Origin: Lampris incognitus
Taxonomy: Eukaryota; Chordata; Actinopteri; Lampriformes; Lampridae
Direction: 5' to 3'
Assembly (NCBI RefSeq): GCF_029633865.1
Contig: NC_079219.1
Coordinates: 53,354,898-53,418,897 of the forward strand
DNA: 64,000 nucleotides
Shown: in pieces, positions 39,901 through 51,701 of the stretch
How positions within the stretch are numbered: position 1 is the first letter of the stretch
Layout: the number at the start of each line of letters is the position of its first letter
Program-made: the position numbers and the translations under genes
Notes under the pieces: model-generated
The model's input: the letters and a program-made list of their open reading frames with translations, nothing else
What the model was told of the DNA's origin: nothing
Databases searched by the model: none

Positions 39901-41891
39901 TTTGGTCTCGTTTGTGTATGTCAGAGTATACAGGTAACACTTTATAAGTGTTCTGCCCAATGCAGACTCAGCTATTCCTCAAATCATCATGTCCCTTCAT
40001 CAGCTATTTTAACCGATATCGACCCTGTCGGATCAGAGAGAGATAGACAACATTGAGTCAATCCTGCGAGAGCTGGAACAAACGTTCACTTTCTTTTTTG
40101 CTTTTTTTTTTACAAATCAATGCCAAGCAGAGATGCACACATCGACAGTCACATGGCCTGGGTTTTGGGAATAAATGAGTGGAGCAAAGGTCTAAATAAC
40201 ATGTATGCAGCAACTGTTGACAAGAGCAGAATCAGAACAGAAGCAGAGGCATGGCTAGGCTACCAGTATGTATATTGTGCATTTTACGACATGGTACTTC
40301 TGGCTCTCTAGCTGGCACGACTACGAGACATTATGGAAGGGCTTTTATGCAGAGAAACGTGACTGAAAGGCTGGGCTTGAGCAGCCTGACGTACCCGAAT
40401 GGTCTTTGGATGAAGGCCGGATGGATCTGGGGGACGCCAAACGAAAAGCCTGCAACGAGAAACGAGTCGCTCTCAGCCAAGAGCAAGATACGAAAGAATG
40501 CAAGCAGGGAGAAGAGAAAAAGGTTTTTACGGATGAGGTAACGTCCCATTTGACATAATAACCCTTACAACAAGTACGGTGACGTAACCCAGGGGTATGC
40601 TGAGGCCCACGAAGATGTGGCGGACTCGTGTGACCTTGCGTTATCAGAGGGGTTTGAAGACTTTACCAAGAGTATGGATATCAGTGCTGTGTGCTTTTCT
40701 CCAGGGGTACCCCTGGATTTCGCCATGTGTGGGAGTCTAGGTGGAAATCCAGGGGTACCCCTGGATTTCCACCTAGACTCCCACACATGACGTCCAGGGG
40801 TACCCCTGGATTTCCACCTAGACTCCCATACATGACGTCCAGGGGTACTCCTGGATTTCCACCTAGACTCCCATACATGACGTCCAGGGGTACCCCTGGA
40901 TTTCCACCTAGACTCCCATACATGACGTCCAGGGGTACTCCTGGATTTCCACCTAGACTCCCATACATGACGTCCAGGGGTACCCCTGGATTTCCACCTA
41001 GACTCCCACACATGACGTCCAGGGGTACCCCTGGATTTCCACCTACACTCCCACACATGACGTGCTGTGGTTGCAGCGTCCCCCCTCTCCCCCTGGCTCG
41101 GGGGAGGGGGGGTCTGCAGACGTGTCACCCTCACCTGGCTGCATGACCCTGGGCTTGGCCCCCAGGTAGGCCAGGTTGACGTTGGCTTTGCGGCCATCGA
41201 TGATGGGGTTGGGGTCCTTACAAGCTCGGTCAGCGGATGCCCGGTCTGCCATGGTCACCTGAAAGCAGAGAGTTTCGTGACGTTTTGGTGTGTTTTTTTT
41301 TGAACATTTCACTAAAACAGATGCACGGATGACTAAAACCAACCGGACCCATGTGGCTTCAAGATCTTTCTCTTTTTTTTTATTATCATTATTTTTTTTA
41401 GGATGTCCTGATAGTGATCAACACACGAGACACTCTCGAACCGGTGACTGAAATCGCACGTCATCCCCCTTTTTCTGGTACTTTCACACCTCCGACTCAT
41501 TAGCCCGAGGAACACGCGAGCGGTCACCCCACAAGTTTAGGGCCGTTCACGTGCGCACGCAGCTGGCAAAAGGTCTGCGAGGCTCCGAGCAGAGACCTGG
41601 TCGGGCTCCCGGAGCGCGACCAGGCGGACGGACGGACGGGGGGCCACGCAGGTGTGCAAGGCACTTATAAGGAGAGACAAACAAACAAACAAACAAGCCG
41701 TGCGTCACGGTGCCACTTACGAATCCGTAACCTCTGGATTTCCCCGTCTGTCGGTCTGTGATGACAACCGCCTCCTCGATGTCCCCGAACACCTCGAAGT
41801 ACTTCCTGAGGCTGGAGTCCGTGGTGTGGTACGGCAGACCCCCCACGAAGATCTTGGTGTACGTCGTGTCCTTCTGCGCCGCATGCATCAT
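36990..41891 (-). CDS. rbm24: RNA-binding protein 24
   Basis: Four exons join in frame to 234 codons (human RBM24 is about 236): 41891-41721, 41258-41135, 40449-40395 and 37344-36990. The single RRM spans exons 1-2. RNP-like motifs are [20 protein letters not shown] and [14 protein letters not shown], and the RRM ends with [18 protein letters not shown]. The 55-nt exon 3 encodes [18 protein letters not shown]. Exon 4 encodes the Ala/Tyr-rich tail ([35 protein letters not shown]) ending [11 protein letters not shown], as in RBM24/RBM38. RBM24 controls muscle and heart splicing and mRNA stability by binding GU-rich sites. [17 protein letters not shown] favours rbm24 over rbm38. An ATG three bases inside (41888) is an alternative start. 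Teleosts have a and b copies; I cannot tell which this is. Confidence 0.95.
40700..41065. repeat. 45-bp minisatellite in rbm24 intron 2
   Basis: About seven head-to-tail units contain the 16-bp perfect palindrome CCAGGGGTACCCCTGG, TTTCCACCTAGACTCCCA and TACATGACGT. At the left end (40705-40790) part of the unit is inverted. Since 45 is a multiple of three, both strands stay open for over 120 codons; the repeated [15 protein letters not shown]-type peptides are not a gene. Confidence 0.95.
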
Positions 41892-42180
41892 CAGTGTTTA
41901 TTAGGGGGGAACCGCGGCGTTTCCCCGATATGACGAAAGAATAAGTGTAAAAAAAAAAAAGAAAAGAAAAGAAAAAATAAAATAAAAAAGAAGTTTAAAG
42001 GGTGGAGAAACACACACACAACACACACACAACACACAACACACCTGTCCGGCCAAGAAGAAGCTTCGCACTTGTCAGTTTGAGCGTCGCTCGGCGAACT
42101 CCACGGACGGCAGGAGGAGCCCGGTTGACTCCGCCCCCCAACTCGCTCACGGTAGCGTCAAATTGTGTACCCCCTGTAGA
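41892..42180 (-). promoter_or_regulatory. rbm24 5' UTR and promoter region
   Basis: The stretch is directly upstream of the start codon and contains short (AC)n and A-rich runs, then GC-rich sequence near 42100. No TATA box placed. Confidence 0.4.
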
Positions 42181-42269
42181 ATGTGTGTGTCCCGAAAAAC
42201 ACGATCACCCTGGTTTTTGTTTTGTTTTTAAAGCTGATATCCGAGATTAGTCTCCCGAAATAAATACGT

Positions 42270-42800
42270 ATTTTATCAATTTCTGACCATGGACTCGGGT
42301 CACACGGCACTAACTGGAGTCGTTACCATGGCTGGAGACACTCTCCAGTCTCCATATGGTGCTGATGAGCTTCTTGACCGGGTAGGACGAAGACTGGCGC
42401 AGCAGCAAACGAGTTCCTACTCAGGCAGGAAGAAGGGTTGGAAGGTGATGACGACGCGTTCATGCTTGGGCTGGACAGGTGATCTGCCAATTCTACACTC
42501 AACATTACTCCTCCCAGTGGCTGCTGCACCCCGTAGTTCTTGCTGCCAGAGGCGGGGACAGGCCGGGGCCCACCCCGAAACCTACCACCGGGAAACCAGC
42601 CTAAATTACAGTGTACACCCGTCAGAGATTATAATTTCACATTTTTGAAGGGAATGGCTTCAGATTATAATAAAACAATAAATGACATAACGTGCAGTCG
42701 TTGCCAGGACCTTATGTAGCCTAAACCATGATGTAGGCTACTTCAAAATATAGCTCACGAAGTTGTCGACTGATTAGTTCTCAGGCTACGCTAAATATGA
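42270..42800. other. Unassigned stretch
   Basis: An open frame at 42289-42648 has no known motif. It could be part of an old element next to the LTR cluster. Confidence 0.3.
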
Positions 42801-42803
42801 GAT

Positions 42804-43178
42804 TGTAACCGGTTATTTTCTTGCCCGGTGCTGGATTCCATACGAGGAGTACTGCGCCACAAGGCGACATCACTAACCGCTCGGCTAAAGGGTCAGACCC
42901 GTTAGCTAGGGACTAACGTGTCTTATTAGTAGTCTACAGTCGTCACCCTCCCCGGAAGCGCGGCCGTCGCGCTATGTTATTCCCGCGCTCCGAAGAGACT
43001 TCTGAGGATCTGCACACTTCCGGATCCCACCGCTGCCACCAATGTAACCGGTTATTTTTTTGCCCGGTGCGGGATTCGACACGGAATGTACTGTACCACA
43101 AGGCGACATCACTAACCGCTCGGCTGAAGGGTCAGACCCGTTAGTTAGGGACTAACGTGTCTTATTAGTAGGTTTACA
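42804..43178 (-). mobile_element. Whole miniature LTR element (TRIM)
   Basis: Two LTRs (42804-42938, 135 bp; 43043-43178, 136 bp) bound a 104-bp interior. The 5-bp target duplication GAGAT lies on both sides (42799-42803 and 43179-43183). Read on the minus strand, the interior starts one base after the LTR with TGGTGGCAGCGGTGGGAT, complementary to the 3' end of tRNA-Leu including CCA, a classic primer-binding site. It ends with a purine-rich GGGGAGGGTGACGAC before the second LTR. There is no gene. The LTR has tRNA-like A-box and B-box matches. It looks structurally whole and moderately young, since the two LTRs are similar. Solo LTRs of the family lie at 3763-3897 and 28986-29120. Confidence 0.85.
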
Positions 43179-43334
43179 GAGATAAACTTTAAAATGGCAT
43201 AAACATAAAACAATCATCACGACCAGGGATGGGCAACATGATCCAGAAGGGCCCGGTGTGGCTGCAGGTCCACGCCGTTACACACCCGGATTGGTTGACA
43301 CGACCGTAACAGAATGGTGACGCAACATTCATAT

Positions 43335-46300
43335 CGATGCGTGTTCAGGTTCACCGGGGGGGGGGGTAATAAGTGCTAGTCGTACATAGTTGGGGATATT
43401 TTTCTCTTCCGGGGGGTTGGTACACTGTTGCCGGGTCAAGGGTTAGTGGGTCGGGTCTAGGAAGACCCACCCCTACTCTGCGTCTGATTAGCTAACTTTA
43501 ACCCTAACCCCGCCCTAACCCTAACCTTAACCTACCCAAACAACGGAGGCAACGAGTACTTGCGCATGCTCAGTTGACCGTTCTCTGTAACCGGTGCACA
43601 GGGGCGGCGTTTTGGGCAGTGTTCTCGACCGGAGCTCCTGCGATCTGAGCTGCATGGCCGAGTAAGACGTGCATACAATCTACAGTGCAGACTGAGCTGG
43701 CCCGCGACCAATTTATTAGGGCACGCTCCCTGGCTGACCTGCGCGCCCATACCCAGCTGGCTCGTCCACGGTTCCTGCGTGAAGCACTGGAGTATGCGCT
43801 AGAAAGAGAGATGGTGATGGATGTGGTGCAACACGAAACGTTTGCGGAGACCCCCCCCCCATGGTCAGAGCGGCGGGGGGAGTGCGAGACTGCTGCCCAA
43901 AAGCCGGCGTGATTGGAGGTGATGACCAAAATGATCTGGGGGCTGGCCCTGCCTCCAGCCGGGCACCAACAGACACGGCCTCAGACACAGATGCGCCTCT
44001 GTTGGGGCTGTGGCTAAGGCAGATACCTGGTGAGGAATTGCCCTGCCCGGGCTAAGATGACGGGAAAGGACGCAGGGTTGCAGTAGGCGGGACGCTGCGC
44101 ACCCCCACACCAATGTCCCGTACACCGCCCATGCATGTCAGCCGGGCCTCACAGAACAGCAGGGAAGAGGGGCAGGAAGTTGTCGTGGTGGGATGGACTT
44201 CTATTTCAGACTTTTGCCACATTCCTATCTGCATTGAGGATGTTTCATGTACTGCCTTAGTGGACACGGGGTTGACTGTCACAGTGGTCCGGCCGAAGGT
44301 GGTGCTGGTCCCAGTGGGGATGTGGCTAGAGGACACAGCTGTTCAGGTCCATACACTAACCGGTGAGCTAGCTAGCACCAATGAAGGGGAGGGGACAGTT
44401 GATGTTGACGGTTGGGGGGAGGAGCACGAGACATCTAGTTTGGGTAACAGAGGTGGAGAATACGTGTATTCTGGGCCTGGACTTTTTGAGGGATCACAAC
44501 TGTCAGCTGGACCTGGGGAAGGCCAAGTTGAGTTTTGGCGGGGGTCATGTTGTGAATATGAGGCCACAGGACCCTCAGTGTATGGGAGAGCTGACAGCCG
44601 GACCCCACAGATGCTGTGTGGGGGGATGTGAGTACGCGGGCTATATGCGGATGCCCAGTACAGCCCAGTCTGAGTCCCAGCTAATTTCCATGCAGAGTAG
44701 ACCCCCTCATCCTAGGGAGCTGGAGTGGTTGGGGATATTCCAGAAAAGACATGAGGGTGTGGGGGGGGGCACTGCTGCTCCTGTTACTCCATTATGCACC
44801 ACAAGCCTGGGGGTAGCCGTGCAGAAGAGCTGTGGAGGCTCACCAGGTGAGAGGAGGAGGATGGCAGTTATGTGGGAGATCTGGGAAAGGAGTGTCAGTG
44901 GCCTTGAGGCACAACAACAGGAGCAACTGTGGCAGCTGCTGATTGAATTTCAGGACTGCTTTTCATGTGATGGTAAGGAGCTGGGACAGACTGCTCTTGT
45001 GCAGCACTCCAATGAGATGGGGGATTCTGTGCCCATATGGCAGTGCCCACGGTGCCTCCCTTTGGGTCGGCAGGAAGCAGCAAAGCAGGCTCTCCAAAAA
45101 CTTTAGCGTGCAGGCATAATAGAGCTCTCTGAGAGCCCCTGTGCTTCATCAGTGGTCATGGTGCCAAAGAGGGAGGGAGAGTGGCGCTTCTGTGTGGACT
45201 ACAGGAGACTTAATGAGGTCACCAAGAAGGACTCCTATCCCCTTCTGCATGTGGATGAATGCCTGGATCTGGTGGCTGGCTCCTTCTGGTTCTCTTCCTT
45301 GGACTTAAGGAGGGGCTACTGGCAGGTCCCGCTATCTCCTGACGCACGGCCCAAGACTGCATTCTGCACAGAGAAGTGACTATGGCAGTTTAAAGTCCTT
45401 TGTTTTGGTTTGTGCAATGCACCTGCCACATTCGAGCGCTGAATGGAGAGGGTGTTAGCGGGGGTTCTGCATACTGAATGGCTGGGGTTTTTTTTTGGAT
45501 GACATCCTGGCTTACGGCAACTCGTTTAATTCAGCTGTAGCAGCACCACGCAGAGTGCCGGAGAGGATCAGGGGAGCGGGGCTGAAGCTGCACCTTGACA
45601 AGTGCAGGCTACTGAGCAGGGAGCTGACCTTCCCGGGGCACCGCATAGGCAGCGAGGGGATTGGTACCAGAGGAGAAGGTGGGTGTCGTACGTGAGTGGC
45701 CCACCCCTACAGAACAGAGGGAGTTATAAGGTTTTTTAATTTTGGCTTCCTACTACAGAAAGTTTGTGTGGGGGTTTTCGTGCATCGCAGCCCCCTTGCA
45801 CAAGCTGGTACAGAAGGACCAGCAATTCTTCTGGTCAGAGGGCTGCGAAACAGTTTTTCAAACACTGCAACAGGCCCTGGCAAGCGCGCTAATCCTGGCG
45901 CCCCCTGACCCCCATTTGTCTTTTGTCCTGGACACGGATGCGAGCGGGGAGGGGGTAGGGACAGTCCTGTCACAGGTGTGGGCAGACGGAAAGTAAGTTG
46001 TGGCCTATTAGAGCAAAGCTCTGAGCAAAGCTGAACAGTGGTGTGTCACTCGCAGGGAGCTGCTGGCAGTAGTCTTTGCCATCCGGCACTTTAAGTATTA
46101 CCTGTGTGGCCGGTCTTTCACTGTACGCACTGATTATGCCTCTTTGCGGTGACTGATGACATTCAAGGAGCCAGAGGGGCAGTTGGCTCATTGGTTGGAT
46201 GAGTTTCAGTGCTATGAGTTCACCATAACCCAATCGTTCAGGAGAACAGCATGGCAACGCAGACGCAATGTCTCATTGGCCATGCAGCTCTAAGGGCTGC

Positions 46301-48060
46301 CGGTATTGTGATCGCAGAGAAGCCAGGGAACATGAGCTGATCCTGGGGGCATACAGGCAGGTTAGAGAAGAACGTGGGGTCGCCATACTGGTGAGTAGAG
46401 AGGTGCAGGTGGTGGATGTTACGGACTGGTCCACAGAGCAGAGACAGGACCGGGACCTGCAGCATGTGATTGTGGGTGGGTGTGCAGCAGCGACTGCCAT
46501 GGGAAGAGGTGGCAGCTCTCTCCCCGTGGACAAAAGGGCTGTGGGCCAAGTTCAAGACTGCAGCTGCTAGATTGAGTCCTCCAAAGAGCCTGGGTGGAAT
46601 CAGTAACCAGGGAGAAGAGGTGGCAAATGGTGGTGCCCAGAGGGATGCAGGAGGCTGTTCTCAAAGCCATGCATGGCTTTGCAGGCTTGGGTCACTTTGG
46701 GGTGACGAAGATGCTCCACTGGCTGCGTCAAGCCTTCTACTGGGGACATCCGAGGAGGGACGTTGAGAACTTTTGCAGGCGCTGCAACCTCTGCATAGCT
46801 CGCAAAGGGCAACAGGGCCAGTCAAAGGCTGAGCTACAGCAGTTTGCAGTAGGAGAGCCCATGCAGCGGGTGGGTGTTGACATTGTGGGGCCATTCCCAC
46901 GCAACAGCAAGGGGAAACCGCTTCATACTCACTGCTGTGGACTACTTCACTAAATGGCTAGAGGCCAATGCACTGCCAGACGAGGAGGCCAATACCATCG
47001 TTAATGCCCTGGTTGAAGGAATGTTTAGCAGGCTGGGGGTCCCGGAGTCCATCCATAGTGACCAGGGGAGAAAATTTTAAACGAGGATTTTCTCCACCAT
47101 GTGTTAGCGGCTGGGAATCACTAAGACTCACACAACACCCCACCACCTCCAGAGTGACAGGTTAGGGGAGCGGTTTAACCACCCATCAGCTCGACCGGGA
47201 TATGCACTTACCCCTGATCCTCATGGCATTCCGCTCTACGATCCAGGACCCCACTTCATGCACACTGGCCCACTTCATGTTGGGCAGTGAAATGAGGACC
47301 CCTGCGGTGCTGGCCTTTCGACGGGCCCTAGATATACCATCTGCCCTTGCAGGTCCGAGCTATGCCAGGCAGCTTCAGGACTGTTTGGACACCGCACATG
47401 CATACGCCTGGAGGCAATTGCAATGTGGGGGATTGCGGCAGAAAAATAATTATGACCTCTGTGCCAGGGGGCAACACTTTGCAGCCGGGGAGCTAGTTTG
47501 CGTCTACACCCCGACCCGGAAGAAGGGCAGGTGCCCTAAACGGGACAGCCACTAGGTGGGCCCTTCTTGGTCTTGCAGTGGCTGGGAGAGTTTGGCTTAT
47601 TGGGCACAATTGCCTCTACTGGGCTGCAAAGTGGCGCTACACCGTGACCGGCTGACACCATACAGGAGCTCTGCAGCACCTCAGATGACTTAAGGGGATG
47701 GGGGAACACCCGTGTTGCCTGCTGTGACCTCTGGGGAAGGAGGGGTTGTAGCAGCCAGCCCTAATGATGCAATAAGTGGGACCCAATCTGCTGCCCCAAT
47801 GCCCAGCTCACCTCCTTAGGGGACAGGGCAACTCCAACCAGAGCCAGGGGATGACCGACCAGGGGACAGAATGCCTGTGGGGCGACCGAGGAGGCGGCGA
47901 AGAACTCCTGAGGTTTAGAGACTTTGTCCTCGGGGTCGCGGACTTTAATGGGGGGGGGGGGGGTAGTGTAGCGTGTTCAGGTTCACCAGGGGGGATGTTA
48001 GTTGTATATAGATGTTTTGCAGTTCCAGGGGGTGGTACACGGTCAGTTTGACCTACCTAG
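43335..48060 (+). mobile_element. Ty3/Gypsy LTR retrotransposon fossil
   Basis: Degraded gag-pol order is readable. A gag-like remnant lies at about 43680-44060, and an aspartic protease motif (CTALVDTG) near 44260. Reverse transcriptase follows at about 45150-45700 (GEWRFCVDYRRLNEVTKKDS), then RNase H at about 45740-46150 (SFVLDTDASGEGVGTVL). Integrase is at about 46650-47080 (CRRCNLCIARKG, LTAVDYFTKWLEANALPDEE). Divergent terminal repeats are suggested by a shared GCGTGTTCAGGTTCACC block at 43339 and 47970; a G-rich tract at 47950 fits a polypurine tract. The domain order places it in Gypsy. It is broken in many places and looks old. Confidence 0.82.
43495..43535. repeat. Short telomere-like (CCCTAA)n
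   Basis: AACCCTAACCCCGCCCTAAC and CCTAACCTTAACC are degenerate internal telomere-type units within the left end of the Gypsy fossil. Confidence 0.6.
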
Positions 48061-48535
48061 ATTGAATAATCATGCAGAAGGACATTTATATAAAACTTGT
48101 TAAGACTTAATATAATTTTCTGATGTCTTTATGGGGAAAAAAAATCACATTTCTTTTTCCTTTTGTCTGTGCAGATTCAAACACTGGCCTGTGACTGTAG
48201 ATTTGCAAATGTTTCGCAGTTCTTCTGATGGCGTTCTTCACATTTTTTGAACTGTTTCTGTAGAAGAATGAATTGCACACAACTTTCCAGCCAAGGTGAC
48301 ATTCTTACATCTCAGAGCATCTGGGAGTGACAGGAGCCAGAGGCATGTTTGTTGTCAAGTGTATTAACATGATGGCACTTGTCAACAAAGCCAGACCGCC
48401 TGCTGAAGCGATCTTATTCAGTTCTCTGAAGCCCCATTTTTTACTGAGCCACAGCCTCCACCATCTATTTGACCATTACACTGTGGAACAGGGTTCATGT
48501 TCCACAGAGTTCCTCTACAGAGAGGCTCAAGTCTA
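48061..48535. other. Unassigned stretch
   Basis: The sequence between the Gypsy fossil and the next LINE fragment has no recognisable motif. Confidence 0.3.
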
Positions 48536-48537
48536 CA

Positions 48538-49368
48538 TTACAGGTAGCAGAGATGGACATGCTGCGTTGGTCCTTGGGAGTGGCTAGAAAAGACCGGAAG
48601 AGAAATGAAGTAAGAGCTATTTTCAGGATCAGAGGAATAAATGAGAAGTTCAGACAGACGAGATTGAGATGGTTTGGACATGTATAGAGAGGAAGTGTAG
48701 ACTATAGAGGAAAGAAGGTATTGGACCCGGAAATACCTGGCAAAAGAAAAAGAAGAAGACCAAGGAAAAGATGGAGAGACCAGATGGAGGAGGACATGAG
48801 GAGGGTTGGACTGCAGGAGAGGGATGCGTCAGACAGAAAGCTATGGAGGGGCGTCCGGGTAGCGTGGCGGTCTATTCCGTTGCCTACCAACATGGAGATC
48901 TCCGGTTTGAATCCCCGTGTTACCTCCGGCTTTGTCGGGCGTCCCTACAGACACAATTGGCTGTGTCTGCGGGTGGGAAGCTGCATGTGGGCAGGTGTCC
49001 TGGTCGCTGCACTAGCGCCTCCTCTGGTCGGTCGGGGCGTCTGTTTGGGGGGGAGGGGGAACTGGGGGGAATAGTGAGATCCTCCCACGCGCTACGTCCC
49101 CCTGGTGAAACTCCTCACTGTCAGGTGAAAAGAAGCGGCTGGGGACTCCACATGTATCGGAGGCGGCACGTGGTAGTCTGCAGCCCTCCACGGATCAGCA
49201 GAGGGGGTGGAGCAGCGACCGGGACGGCTCGGAAGAGTGGGGTAATTGGACGGATACAACTGGGGAGAAAAAGGGGGGGAAATCCCCCCCCCTAAAAAAA
49301 AGAAAGCTATGGAGGGCAAAAATCCGCTGTGGCAACCCCTGAGAAACGGGACAAGCTGAAAGGAGACA
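48538..49368 (+). mobile_element. RTE-like LINE 3' fragment split by a SINE (copy C)
   Basis: The coding end [31 protein letters not shown] and GKRKRRRPRKRWRDQMEEDM is the C-terminal part of an RTE-type protein, of a different subfamily from copies A, B and D. It resumes after the SINE at 49317 (AAAATCCGCTGTGGCAACCC). Confidence 0.78.
48851..49300 (+). repeat. tRNA-derived SINE (second family), complete
   Basis: The head GCGTCCGGGTAGCGTGGCGG and B box CCGGTTTGAATCCCC are tRNA-like. The body carries ACACAATTGGCTGTGTCTGC and AAAAGAAGCGGCTGGGGACT, and the tail TAATTGGACGGATACAACTG runs into A/G-rich sequence. The 16-bp target duplication AGAAAGCTATGGAGGG (48835-48850 and 49301-49316) lies in the LINE fragment. 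Confidence 0.88.
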
Positions 49369-49689
49369 GGATTGAGGAGAACAACTGCAATCTATGAGAC
49401 AGACGTGTTATTATGCACACTGGGGCATATTGAGAGATCAACCTGGTGGGTTTCCCCTCACATCGGCCACAGCGACAGGAAACGGAGAGAATCCGTAAAG
49501 TGGAGAAAACATCACTGACGGCGACATCCCATTCACCCCGTGATGTCTAACACAGACAGAACAACACTTAAGCTCTGGTAAAGGGCAACGTCTGTGTCAC
49601 ATAGTATTGTATAACAGACGACTGGCCGTGCCCCACGAACGGGTAAACCTACATTGAAGCCGGCCGAATGAAGAGGCGACACAGGGGGG

Positions 49690-51701
49690 TTTTTTCCATT
49701 GAAAACGTTCTATTCTAGAGCATTTTGTACCAATCTAAAGTTGGCCGTGATACATTATAAATACAATTCTGTACATTATAATACTGTAAATACTATGTTC
49801 AAATACATTTCTATTTACAACTCCTTATAAGGGAGAGCAGCTTTGATGTCTTCTTTTTAAAGTAAGGTCTTGGGTTTCTTTCATTTACTTGAAGTCATAG
49901 CATACATAGAACTATATCTCCAGTCGGCTCCACAGTCCACCACTTCCATAAAAATACATGTTCATAGGACAGTTTTTCACCTTACTAAACTACTTTTATA
50001 CCGTCTTCGGTAACCTGATGTCGTCCTCAACCCATTTATCCAATCCTCCATGTTGAAAAAAATTAAAACATTTTGAAAAAAGAAAAAAAAAGCAAGCTCG
50101 TTGGTATTTTGTGAGTACCTCTGAACAATGTTTAGATCATTACACATTGTCTCCGTATTAGCACAGAACACGTCGTGGGACAGTCAGTCAGTAAGCTAGC
50201 AACTCAGTCAAGGGAGTTGGATGGCATTTTGAATGCCTCTGGGCACCTCGTCATACACAGGCTTCAGGTCCAAACATATATAAAAACCTTTTTTTCTTTT
50301 TTAATTAGTCAAAAGTTCCCGTCCTTGGTAAGGGACAGTGTTAATAGAGTAGTCTGTGGTTTATATACCCGCCGTTTGAGACACAGGGCAATAAGGCATC
50401 AGTATGGGCCAGGCCTTGGTCAGTCAAAGCCTAGCTGCTTCATTCGGCTGATATGAGCGATGTCGCCAATCTGGACTTTTCTCGGTCCAATCGGGAGTAC
50501 ACAGGAAGTGATTCATCAGCCCCGCTTGGAAGACCATTGGTCGAGCTCTCTCCAAGAATCTTCTCCAGTGCACGCGTTCGGACAGCTATGGCAACTATTC
50601 CAAAGTCAATGGGGATTATCTCCTCTACAGTGTTACAGTACTCAAATAAAGATAAATTAACATTTAGTGGGCAACATAACTGCAGTCTAATGCTGAGAGC
50701 AAATCGGGCGTCGCAGATTTGCCGGTTGCTCAGGGCACAAGGCATTAGTCATTGAAATATGGCACAATGCTTTACGTGGACACAGATATTTTGTATGTTT
50801 CCATATACTTTTGAAAAAAGCAAGATGTCAGATCCAACAGCAGATATGGAACCCTTGTTCTTTGGTTACCCTGACACATCATATTGACTTCAACATCAAT
50901 GTTATAACAGTAGTACATTCTCAAGATCCCATATTACTCCACTTTAAGCCTCGGGGAGTGACGCATTGTCTTACAAAAATATTGTTGCTTGGAAACCAAT
51001 GTAAAAAAAAAAAAGGTTTGTGGATAACGTCTCCGTATGGACTCGCCGTTCAAAGTTGACTTCTCTATCAAAAATAACACAATAGAAAAGTTGGATATGT
51101 GCATAGTAAGTTTTCAGTGAACAACAATGAAGATACACCCTTCATAAAACGCGCAGGTGAGATAGGCTTTAGGAAAGCATACTGTGAGGACAAACCAGTC
51201 TGGAGATTTGAATGACGGATGGACAGGGAAACGCCTTGAACTCAGCTCGCAGGTTCACTGTAGGCACTGGACTGGAAACCCTTAGATTTCTGGTAGTCCT
51301 CAGAAAGCTGATCCTTCCTGGTAGACTTGTCATGGTGGTACAAATGTTTTTCACTGGTGTTGGCCAACCTTTCAACATGGGCAATAGCCAGTACTACCGC
51401 CTTTTGTCAGTAGAGGGCGTCGTTTGCCTTCCTTGTAGTGAATTGCAAATTTGAGAACACCATGTTGCTTTGAGACTTTCTGGGTTTTGAAACGCCTCTG
51501 CTTGCTTGAGTCTGTCATTCACCCGAAGATGTTTCAGCCTGATACCAGCAAGAAACGTCACAGAGCTGAACAGCGACACAAACTCTTTTACAATGTTAAC
51601 GATCAAGCATGTTAGGCAGGTTGTAGTGTGCATGTTCACTTGATCAAATACTGTACGGGAACAGGAAAACTGACCACTGTGACAAGTCTACTGTCTGGAG
51701 C
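49690..51701 (-). other. Possible kif13 3' UTR
   Basis: Two kilobases past the kif13 stop are free of recognisable repeats, which fits a long 3' UTR. A minus-strand frame at about 51270-51420 (VLAIAHVERLANTSEKHLYH, HDKSTRKDQL) is open but lacks a supported splice link. No polyadenylation site is fixed. Confidence 0.3.

Noticed and set aside
40700-41065. CRISPR-like array of direct repeats
   Set aside because: Units are contiguous with no unique spacers, in a vertebrate intron. The same holds for the array at 32893-33312.
40565-41197. Long repetitive open frames on both strands (up to 210 codons)
   Set aside because: They arise from the 45-bp minisatellite, whose unit is a multiple of three. 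Only the rbm24 exon 2 part at 41135-41258 is real coding.
43495-43535. An internal telomere or chromosome-fusion point
   Set aside because: The CCCTAA units are few and degenerate and lie inside a retroelement fossil, so no fusion claim is supported.
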